This document shows, one piece after another, positions 38,501-50,500 of a stretch of 64,000 bases of DNA. The position numbers and the translations under genes were made by a program. This DNA comes from Chamaea fasciata (lineage: Eukaryota > Chordata > Aves > Passeriformes > Sylviidae). The stretch covers positions 6,336,945 to 6,400,944 of the forward strand of contig JARCOQ010000017.1 of assembly GCA_029207755.1 (NCBI GenBank). The letters are read 5' to 3'. A model generated the notes under the pieces. The model made no database searches and was not told the DNA's origin. It saw only the letters and a program-made list of their open reading frames with translations. The number at the start of each line of letters is the position of its first letter. Within the stretch, counting starts at the first letter, position 1.

Positions 38501-41500
38501 AAAGTGCATGGAAGAAGCCATCTCTGCTTCCTGTCTCAGGATTCCCCATTGTAATGGAAGGATAAGTCCTGGAAAACATTCGAAAGTGAGATAATGATGA
38601 AGTCCATAAGAGCATACTTATTCCAAAATGCTGCTTTCAGAGAAATCCATGGACAAGGCAGCACATCGGGCTCCTAGAAAGACTTTGGATGGCTCCTGCA
38701 CAGCTGTCTGCTCCTTGACTCCTGTGCAATTCATCCAGGCAAAGAAGTGTGCAAAATCCTGGCATGGCCTGGCTATCAGTCCCAGCTGCCATCCATGGCA
38801 AAAATGCCCAAATTCCTGCTGCCCTTAGAGGGCTGAAAGCTGAGATCCCAGATTTGCTCGTAATAAATGCTCTGGCAGAGAGAGGCTGGGAAGATCATTA
38901 TCACTATCATTACCTTATCACAATATCTGTAGCAAAACAGGCTAAATTAAAAGTACCAGAAGCACATTTCCTAGCAATAGGATGGGGCATTCCCCTCCAT
39001 GCCCCATGAACTGGACTCCACATGAGTAGGAGAACTCAATCACACAGGTTTTATTCCTGTAAAACTCTTCTGGGACGTTTGAGATATACAAGTGCCGTGA
39101 GATCTGGCCCAGATTCACTAAGAGAACATTTTACATTCAGTTTCCTCTCAGTTTTATGTCCTGACTGCCTCTCCTTTCTCCTTCTCCACCCTCTCTACAG
39201 GTTGCCAGGCACAGGCTTAAGTTGCATTAAATGAGTGGTTTTCTGTTTTGAAGAATGTATTAAATGATGTGACAGGACAGAATTCAGACTCAAACCATGT
39301 TCTCTTTCCTCTTTTCATTTGACAAACCACATGCTACAGTCATTGTGACAAAACAGCTATTTTTTTCCTCACGCCAGTAATAGAAATCATTATGTAGTGC
39401 ATTTAGAGGGGGAGAAAAAGTGAGTTTTATGTTCAACCACACATTCCCCCGTGTTGACAGAATGATCTGGAATAGCCATTTCCCATATTTAAGGGAGAAA
39501 CTTTTATTCTGAGATCCAAGCAGGCCGTGACATCCCCTCCTTGCTGGCTGGAACACATTCTCTCAGGAGTTACTAGAGGGTAAAAGACAGAAACTCCACA
39601 TTACTGCTCTGTCCACCCCGAGACTTCACCAGCAGCACCTAAAGCAGAGCTGCAGGGCTCACCAGAAGTGTCTTGCTCTCACCTGGGCAGAAAGAGAAAC
39701 ATGATGAGAGCAGTGACAGGGCAAAGGGCCAGGCAGAGGCACAAGCAATGTGGTCTCCACAGTCCCCTGTTCTCTAGGGTGCTCTTGCCTCAGGAAGAAT
39801 AAAATACATTCCAGGGATGTTAAAAAACTTTGTTCCCTGGGTTGGACATTTCTATGAATGGTACTGGAGAGACCCAAGGGCAGCAATGGCTGCTTTGGCT
39901 GAGGTTTGAAAATCCAGCAATGAACTGAACAGGGTAACAGGGCAGTGCTGGATCCTGTGGGAACACACAAGGAGAAGGGGTGTCACCCCTCACAGGGGTG
40001 TCATCATCCATCCCCACCCAAAAATGACCTAAAGGAGCAAAAACTGGAAAGCAGCGAGAGGCTGTGCCTCAGCATGGGCTCACAGAGTTTCCTCTCTCTC
40101 CCACAGCCCAGCGCCTGCTCTGAGCTAACGTTGGCTTCAGCCCTGCAGCAAGTGATGGTAAACTGCAGCAAAACAGCTGCCCTGGAGCTGGGGGGGTGTG
40201 GATGGCATACAAGGGGGGGTTTTGCCTCACTCTCCCTGCTACCCTAATATTTATTTATTTATTTATTTTCACCAAGGGGACATATCAAGGGTTTAAAAAC
40301 GCACAGCACTGTCTGCATAGATGGGAACAGAGCAGAGCCAATAGGAGGGGATGAGGAAATCTTACAGCTCTCTGAGATGTTCAGCACAAGAGAACTTCTC
40401 CACCTGCACGCAGCCAACAAGGAAGCCCAGGGGTGGCTTCTATCCTCCTTCTATCCTCCTCGCTTCCACAAACAGGGCTCCTGTTTTTAACGCTGAAGTA
40501 GTGCTCTGTGATTTATCAAATCTCCCCAGCAGAGGAAAGTGGAGAGGAGCCAGGGGAGGGTTTGAACTGTTGAACAGCCCCACTGGACATCCACACAGGC
40601 TCCTCTCCTGTCAGGCTCTCAACCCATTTTCCTGCATCCAACACCGGCTACAAAGGTTTCCTTTTCAGGGTGGTTTATAAACTGTCAAACTTGGACACAG
40701 AACAGCCACCCTGCCCTAAAGGAGATGGGGAACAGAAGCTTCACCAGAATCTGTTGCTCTTCCTCTGCCATTAGTGGAAAAAGCTCTTTTAAAAACATTT
40801 ATTTGCTTATGGAAGATTTATTTAGATTCAATGGCAGAAAGCTTCAAGCTCAGAGCTCCGCACGTGGAACCTGAGCTATTCTATCCTCCAAACCTCTCAC
40901 TCCAAATTTTCTGGACAAATTTTCCCAGGAAATCTCTCAGGGATTTTACAGGATTTATTCTCTTTATCACTTGAAAAGCTAAGTCCTCAGGCAAAATTTA
41001 CCATCTAAGAAACATCAGCAAATTCTTCACCTCTTGTTAGTTTTGATGTGGGAGTTGGACAAACCAAAGCTCTTGGAGAGAAATTTGCTTGAGGAGCGCA
41101 AGGTCCAAAGTTCTCTCAGTCAGTTACTAAGCTGTTCAGCCATGGGAGTTAACTACTACAGGTGTGAGAACAACTGAATGTTCCAGTCTGCTGGCCAGAC
41201 CAGGAAATACAACTAAGCATAAGAAATACTATCTAAATGGAAAAGTTTCCTTGGCAAATCAGGTTGATTTTCAGAATCTGAACATAAAAATGCAGCATTT
41301 TGTTAGAGCAGTGTTTCACCTGGCCCAGTATTCCAGCTCTGACAATGGCCATAGGACATGGTTTAGGGAAGGCAGGAGTGTCTGCCCACCACCTCTGAAA
41401 ACACATTGTTCTTACTTCCCTGGCATCCCAAATCATGAGATCAGGAATGCCAGGGGGTACAGTCCTGCCTATTGCTGTCCTTGAGGTCCCTGTCCAGGAG

Positions 41501-44500
41501 AGTGTGGAAACAGAAAGGAAAATTAACTGGAGAAACTCATGGTGTTAGAGAGAGACAGGTTCTTCTCCCTCAGTCAGGCTCTCTCTGTATCCACCTCTAC
41601 GCAGAGAAGAGTCAGAAGACAGAAGCAAAAGTCCTGCACAGGTCAGAGACCTGCCCAGTCCAAGGTGGTGGCAGGGCAGGAATTGGGACCCCTTACAAAG
41701 CTGAGCAGGTTGGGTGGAGCATCTCTCCCAGTGAAGCCCTGCCAGCATCCTCATTTTCCCCAGGGCTCTGCTGAAACTCGCCTGGTGGTCCTGGGAGCTG
41801 CTGCCAAACATCTGCATCACACTGAGATGACATCATCTGGAACCCTTTGTTTCCTCGACTCAGGAGAGCTCCAGGGGTGGAAGAGCAGGGCTGGAGATCA
41901 AAAGGCCTCAGCAGAGCTTTGTGATAAGACAAAACCCTAAAGACTCGGACTCTATTATCTCTCTAGATATTTTTTTCTCATTTCTAGCTGTATCTGACCC
42001 TATCTCAAATGACAGAAATCCATCCAAAGCATCCTTTTCTTCCCTATTTTTTTTGGCAATTAAGTACCACACAGTGCTGTTTGAGAGGCTAAACTGGGCT
42101 GTTCTGGATGAACAGCATCAGTGGCAATAAAGTTTTTGACCACCTGTCCTGGGCCACAGCCAGGGTACTCTGGAGCATCCTGCAGTCATGGCTTGGCCAC
42201 TCAGTCCCACACACAGACTGAAACAATCTTTGGCAAATGCTGATTTTTCAAAGATAACACTTCAGCAGGTCTCAATAATAAAGTCCTGCTGTAATCCCAC
42301 TTTCCCAAGAACTTAGAGCTGACTGAATGCCTTATTGCCCAGGTTTGCCTTCCTTCAGCTCTGCCACCTTCACAGGATCAGGGACTTCAGATCACTCAAG
42401 GCCAGACAGAAAAAAACAACCTGAACTTTCTGTTACCATTTGGGATCATGAATGTGTGAACATCTGTCAGGTTCCCAAAGGAGCTGCTTTGCCTCACTGA
42501 GGAATTCCGGCTTGGACCTGGGAATCCTATGGCTGTTAGCACCATGTCACAGCTCAAATAATTAGATCTGAGCCTCAACAGCCCAACTGCATCCAGCCCA
42601 GTGCTGTGCTGACACAGCTTCTGGTTCTGATTTGGGAGCTGGTGTGTTTGCAGCTCCTTGGCTACTCAGATCTGTCTCCAAACCCTCAGCCCTGCAGCAG
42701 CCAGAAGGAGCAGAGGCTCCCAGGATTTCCTTCGGGAAGAGTGAGAAGCTGGTTAGTGGAGCAATGTGGACAGGGATGTGAGAGTGGGATACAAGGCTGG
42801 AGGGGCAGTTTTCTACCCCCATTCCTACCTGGAGTGGGGTAACTCCTCTTTTAGGGCAAGGCATAGGGAAAGATGGCATATGGAGGATGCTCAGTCAAAT
42901 TCACACAGAACAACTGATGTGGTTCATGCATTAGAGGAGACCATGGAAAGGAAGAAGATTTTAATCCATCCCTCCACTGTCTTGATCCCAGGTGAGAACT
43001 CCTTCCACGGGCTACTCTAATGCTCAAACATCCTCAGTCAGTGCTAGAGGTCATCATACTTTATTTTTAAACAGAGAGATTAACTGTGAAAAATGAAAGT
43101 TATTAACCACATTTAAATTAAAAAAAGGTAAGAAACATGACGCGGGGTGGAAGAGAGGGAATTTTAAAGCTTTGGCTGGATATGCACAACTTGACTGAAA
43201 TAAATAAAGGCCCAAGGCCACCTTTAAGCCATTTTAGGGGACAATACTAACACAAGTAATAAATGGATACCCTCGGTGGCCAACTTACAGTGTGTTGAGG
43301 TTCTTCAGTCTTCTGAAGGCTCCAGGCTGTATCTCCTTGATGTGGTTGAAGCGTAAATCTCTAAAAGCAAAGGACAGAAACAAGTCATTAGCCCAGGGAA
43401 GGGAGTGGAGAGGAGTGAGGACAATGGTTGGGGTCTGCTCTTGTCTGCAAATTCAGCCAGTAGCTGGGACAAGCCTACAGTCAGAAAATTCTTTATTCTA
43501 ACTTCAGAGAAAACCAGACACTAAAAGGACTCAAGGGATCGTTCCCATGGGCACCAGAAAAAAGTCTGCAGCAAAAGACCTCAACTTCACATGCAATTAT
43601 TCTTGCATCTCATCCTGATTTGCAGAGGAGCACACATCATCATGTGGACCCATAAGTTAGCTCCCTACTAAAACCATCTTTGCCCTAAAATGGTTAAATC
43701 TGCTCAAATAACCTCATATAATAAGAATTTCCCATTTTGCTCTGCAATGCTCCAAGACTTACAACAGCTTATCGCTGCCTGCATTTCAAATCTGTGCCAA
43801 CTTCAATTAGAATTACTGGAGTCCAGGGGATTCTGGCAAATTTCAAGGGCTGCCCACAGAACTACATCAGCTTGGAACCCAAAAACATGGGGTTTGGATT
43901 GCTAATGGGATAATGAAATAGGAGCTAAGTGGTTTAACCTGCTTAACCAAGGAGAAACACTTCTATAGGGAACGTGCATTGATTTGGCACCTGGCACAGC
44001 CCAGTGTATTATAACAAATCACAAAAGGCCGACAAACAGGGATTGCTGCAAGTTTCTGTCCAAAGCACACAATGAAGTGGATTTTTTTTCTCCTGCACCA
44101 CTTGATCTATCACATTTAGGGAATACACAGCTCTTTTTTCAGTTTAAGGCAGCCTTTTAAGGACATTTGCTTTAAGAGGAAAAAAGCACAAGTTGCCCAT
44201 TGTGACGGTAAAGTCACACTTGGAGGCAGAATTTAAAACAAGGATTCTACAAATAGCTGCAAATTCAACAATTGTTTTGAGACAGGCAGCAACAAGAATT
44301 GTGGCAAATATAAAATTCAAATTAGAAAGAGGTGCAGTCATTGCAGGTAACCCCAAACTGACAATGAGGATCCAAGGGGGCTGAAACAGCTTGGAGCAAG
44401 TACTCAGGAAGAGGCTGCACAATGAGTAAAGCTGATTTCATTTGAAGATAATGGACTCATAGAATCACAGATTTGTTTGAGTTGGAAGGTACTTCAAAGT

Positions 44501-47500
44501 TCATCTCACTCCAAGCCCCCTGCCACAGGGTGCTCCAAGCCCCATCCAACTCGGCCTTGGACACTTCCAGGGATGGGGCAGCCACAGCTTCTCCGGGCAA
44601 CCTGTGCCAGAGCCTCCCCACCCTCTGAGTAAAATATTTCTGCCTAACATCTAAAGTAAACCTGACTTATTTCAGTTTAAAACCATTGCCCCAAGATGCA
44701 ACATTTCTTTAGCTTAATAGCTTGTAAAATGTAGTTACTCTATGCTAAAAATTTCATAATAAATTTTCTTAGGTTTTAGGCAGAAAAATGCAAGGCAGTT
44801 TTACTTACATTATACTGAAATATCAGATCTCTGCCATGTTACCCCTTTGTTATCACTGGATGCAACAGCACACGGGCCAGCGGAAGTTGTTTTTTCTGTT
44901 GCGTTTTTTTCCTTTAACTTTTCCACTTTGACCAAAGGATTCACAAGTCTAATATAGAAAGAGATCTTTCACCTCTCTTAGTCGTAAATATTGCACAGAG
45001 TATTAGAGGGCAGAAAGAAACACAGCTTCACAATATTTGAAAAACCCAATATTTCTAATTGTAATTCACCTTCTCCGTTTGAGCACTGCAAGCTGCAGTC
45101 CCAAAGGATCACCTCTGACTTTTTCAGGTGTGTTTGGCTTAGCTTGCACTGCTCCAAATGTGCATTTCTTGCCCTTCTTCTCAGAGGGAGTTCCATATCC
45201 TTCTTCCCTGACAATGTGAATTTGAGGGTATCTTTATGGATTTTCCAAGGCAGTGGCCCACCATAAAGCCAAACACAATTAAACACTGGCAGCAGTGACA
45301 GCACAGCATGCTGCCTCTTCTCCACGACCTCGTTAAAAGGAGACAAGGAAAGACTCGACCAGGAAAAAAGGTGAAGAAATGCAAACTTGATTTATGCCCT
45401 GCAATGCACAAACACCAACCTCGCTGCCCTGGGGGCTGTAAAGGGCCCTGTAATTAATCCAGGCAGCTGGCTGCAGGTAATAGGGAACATTACAAATACA
45501 TTGGAGGAACACGCAGGGGTCAGGGCTGGAGCTGGTGATGCTCGGGGAAGGCAGCAGGGAGCAAATGTAAAATCCAACTTCGGGTCACAGGGTGCAGGTG
45601 GGGACAAAAAGCCTCTGAGTATTTTAATGAACAAGGGCAACTGCAGTCCTTTAAACCACCCAGAACTACAGTTCTTTTTAAACTACACCACTCCCAAGGA
45701 TGTAATAAAGCTTAGCTCATTATTTTACTGAAATATTTTAATTTTTGTTCTGTTTTCTCTTATAGGTAAGGCCTTTAGATGATTCTCTGGACCCCAGCTA
45801 TCTTTCAGTCCTTTGTAAAGTTCTTTTTGGTTTGCTCTCCATCACAAAGGCAACAACTTTCCCCACAGACAAAAACAGAACAGAAACACTGTATCTCTTC
45901 TCTGAGCACTTCATTTCAAGAAATTATGTGAAATAACTGGAGAGAATCCAAAAGAAAGCCATGGGAATGATACGAAGTCTAGAAAACATGACAATGAAAA
46001 GAACTGAAATTGTTTATTTAATCATAGATACAATACCTTTGGCAGGAAATTGCTACAAACAGAAAGGGCAAATAGTCACTGACTGAAACTACAGATTCCA
46101 TTTTTTTTTTTTTTAAATATCTCAATTAGCTAGGCTAAAACACCCGGTGGATTTCAGGTGAGAAAGGCATTAGCCACGCATGGTTTAGGCAGGTGGATCC
46201 TGCCCTGGAGGATGGACCAGGCTATTCTGCCCCGGGTACCCCAGACAGCATTAAAAGGTACCAGTGCTGATGTCCCTGCACAGCAGAGAAGGTCCCTGGA
46301 CATGCAGAGGAACCTACATATTCCTCTTTACCGTATAAAAACCCCAATACTTTGGCTCTTCCTTAGCGTTTTTACTCCAGACCTCGCCTTAGCCTAAAGC
46401 ATCGCCGGCAGGGAAGGGCTGCACTGGGAATTCCCTGGCTTGCATGTGTTTGATTGAGAACATTCCCTACAGAGTTAGTCTCCTCTCACACAGAAACGCT
46501 TGTTCCTCTCTATTCCCAGGGCGCTCACTCTGGAAATTTACGTTTCTTTTCAGGAACAAATGTGCTTTTTACAGGGACCCACCACGGAGCCTCTCCCAGG
46601 GCAGCCGCTCCCAGCTGCCCCAAGCCCCAGCAGCTGGCTCCCTCCCTCCTGCCCACTTCTTTCCACCTGGGAATTTGAAAAATGGGGGGGAAAAAATAAT
46701 CCTTTGTGATTTAACTCTCCCCCATGATTTCAAGGATGGTAGTCTGGGTTTACAAATAACCTTCCCACAAGAACAGCTGCTGCTAAAGGATTCTGGATCC
46801 TCTTCCACCTTCACACAGAGCAGAGGCCTGGGACAGCAGCATCACCCAACACAGATCCCTCTGGACAACACCAGCTTGACTGGCTCAGCTTCAAGTCTCA
46901 CCAAACCCTCATGCTCTGACAGGAAAGTGACCTGGAATAGTGGATAATCCAGGATTTGCTGTAGAAATCAGTCACCTTTTCTGAATTTGGGAATTATTAA
47001 CAGTGGTTACAAAGAATGCCAGAATTTGCACACGGATGGGGAAATGGGTCTTTACAGAATGGCACTCCAATCTGTCTGAGCCTCTCAGCTGCTATCAGAA
47101 CAATCAGAACTGCAAGCCTTGTGTTAAATAATTATCAGTGATTAGGATATAAAGCAATCAATGGCTTTTACAAGAAAGTTCCACTTCTGTTTAATCTATT
47201 TAGGCTTTCACAGACTCATGTATTACTATGTTAACTAAGCAGATAATTAGCTACAAGAGGCGTTTTACTGCAGTTCCATGGAAATTACTGGGTTTGTTTC
47301 ATTGAAGAATCCTTTGTATTCCCAACGCTGTGCTCAGTGCTGGTGCTGACGGTTCTGCCCAGAAAGTGGCAGCCACACAATCACTACCAACGACACCGAG
47401 AGTAAAGGTGCTTTTACAGAGATAAGATGTTGAAGTTCCTCCCAGTGTTTCCTGAGGAAGGGAGAGCATGAAAGACATCCTAAACACATCCTAAAAATAT

Positions 47501-50500
47501 CCTGTAAGTCAAGTTTCCAATATAGAAGAAGAGCCAGGACATTTATCAGAAAGATGCTGGTTCCTCACATTTATCTGCACAACATCAGAGTCAGCTCTGC
47601 AGGTTCCCCAGTCCTGCCAAACCACCCCAGTCCTGGCAGGAAGGGAAAGCTGCCTTGCTGAGATGGAAATGAAGTTTTCCAGACCCACTGTCATCAGCTC
47701 CCCAACTCAGGAATGTCTCTGTCCCACATGAGTCCCCAAATGACTTTAATAAATGACAGCCTTCATCCCAGAACCCCTTACATGGACAGATGAGCCCTGC
47801 CAGCCCTGCAAGGCAGATGAGGAGACCATGGGGAGGCTCAGGGCTGGGCATTTTCCAAGTCCTGGCTATTTTGAGCCTTACCAGCTTAAGACATCAAGAT
47901 TTGATTGTTTAAAGAGTGAAGAGGAAGGAAAATATGTTGAGCATGGAGGTACAAGGAAATGAAGTGATGGGATCATGGCTGAAACAGTGGAGGCAAGCAG
48001 CTGCAGGGAGCCTCCCTCTGCAGAACAGGCTGTGGTTCCCTGCTGCACTGCCACACCACTTATTTTGAAGACTAAGAAACAGGAGATTTTAATTAAGAAA
48101 TTACCACAGGCATTCCTGAACCCAACTTTTTAAGATTTCAGCTCTCAAAATCAGGAGTCAGATTTTCAAAAGAGCTCCCTCTGCGTCAGCTGGGGCAGGA
48201 ACCTGACCATAATCCAGGAGCCAGTGTACCAAGCTGGTCTGATCTCACTTTTTCTATCCATGTCAGCTGGTGGGAATGTTATGCCTGAAAGGCAGCACCA
48301 GGGCAGGAGGGATCTGCTGGTGCCTCATTCCTGGTGGAATAATTTCAAATATCACCTGGCATCCCTTTAGCTCTTTCCAGGAAGGGTAGGAACAAGGAAT
48401 ACCTCCAAAACATAGTTTTGGTCCTGAGCACATGTTCAGGTAGAAAGATTACATAAAAAGATGCTGAATTCATCAATGTTAGATAATGTGAGCTATTACT
48501 TATTAGCAGTGGGGCGAAGATTAGGGTCTGATTCTACCCAAAGCAGCTGAGTCTATTCTTGGGCATTCATGGCAGCATGACTCTCTTAAGCTGATGCATA
48601 ATTCCTTTGCACCATCTATCCAAGATACTGCCTACATCAAAGAAAGAAAACTTTCCCTCCTCCCAAAGCGTGTTCTGACTCTGATTCAGAGAAAGTAAAA
48701 TAAACACTTGAATATAGGGTCTTCTGTAACTTAAGTGTCAGTTTTCCACTTTTTTAAGAGCATGATCATTAAAGTTTTTAGAATACACACACATTCTTTC
48801 ACCAAAAAATACTGACTTCTCTTCAAAGAGCACAGGAAAGAGTCCTGGTATCCCTACAGGGTGAGAGCAACAAAAATACAAATACTCAAGTGGGAACCAG
48901 ATGCTGAAGCACTGGGAAGTTCAGGGAAAGCAGGATTTTAAACACTCAAGGTTGCTACAACCACAAGACTTAGGAATGCTTCCATCAAAAGATGCTGGAA
49001 TATTTCTAAAAGGAAATATATTTGAAATACCTTCCCTCCCCATTTTCCTGCCAATGAAGAGACTTCTAAAAATAGAACATGAAGTTCTTGGTCACCACTA
49101 GAAGGTTTAATAAGGATTAAATCCATCAGTGAAAGAGGTCAGAAAGAGATTCTACCTGGCACATGCAGAATGTGTGGGTGTGCATTTAATGGCCACATAT
49201 AAGATTATCACACACAGAGGAAATGAGTAATCCCTTCTTCAACCCAAAACACACGACAAGACCACAAACAGAGCAGCATTTCCAAGAACTCATTTGCTCA
49301 GTAAACCTTTCCCCAGCAAATGTATAAAATTCCTTCTCAAAACGTGTTCACTAATAGACTGAGAGAGCTACACCCTGTCCTATTCCAGCCTTCCTCCTGC
49401 AGGAGGAAGAAAGGAACTGAGCAGGCACCAAAAGCAGCACAGCGAGGAAAGGAAACAAAACTTGCCAAGCTGGCCATGCTTACACTGCCCAATTAGCAAC
49501 CAGGTCTGTGAACAACTGGGTCACCTTCAGTTCATGCCAGCGATGTGTTCAGATCACGGATCCTGCCCTGTGCCCTCAGCTATGTTTCTCCAGCAGTACT
49601 CATTCATTATGTGCCCTGCATAATGCAGAAAGAAGAATAACCCATGGATAATTGGATTGCAATCCATTAGCTGCCAGCCAGAGGGGAACTTCTTTCCATG
49701 GATTTCTTCTACTCATGCCCACACGTTTTGAAGTTTATTGTTTTAAATGTCACACTGCAGAACAAATGGCTGCGGAGGTTAAAGACCTATTGAAATTTTC
49801 GGAGTGTATGTTGCACAGCTGTTCCCTTCCTTGGGCTGCTGGCTGGAAGAACTGCCTGAATCCCAGCGGTAACCAGGAGATCACATCTGGATAATCGTGT
49901 TCCAATTGAACAGACACAAGCCAAAATACGTTTGCAGTTCTACACCATGAATTTTTATGGCTTATCTGTAACCGTGTAGTCGTTCCTGCCATCCCATTCT
50001 CTGCCTGGGATAAAGCGAGCAGACTCCATTACCAAAGATAAATAGTCTACTGCTAAAACCAGACTTTGGGCCAGATCCTCAGCTGTACCCAGCTGGGATT
50101 GGGAAGGGAGGAGGGAAATGGCGACCCAAGAGGAGCCAGTAACAGCTCATCAATCCTGGAGCTGGTTTGATGCCAATCCCAGCATCGCTCAGAGAAGGCG
50201 CTGGGCGGCTCCAAGTGCTGTGAGCTGGCTGCAGCCCCAGGGGCCAGCTGCCAATGGTGAAGCACAGCCTGTGCCAGCTAGGAGACCTCCCCACTCTTCC
50301 AGGATGCTTAGAGAGGGTGGCATGGAGTCACAGAGGTCAGAAAGTCCCAAACTCCCAACTTCAAAGCAAACTCCATCTGGAAACTGCAGCTGTTCTTCGA
50401 GGGAACCGAGCTGGAGCCTGGGATCAGTGTTTGGAGCTGCAGGCACAGACTCAGTCCTGTTCACACCAAAGATTAACTGTGGAAAATATCCCAATCCCAC

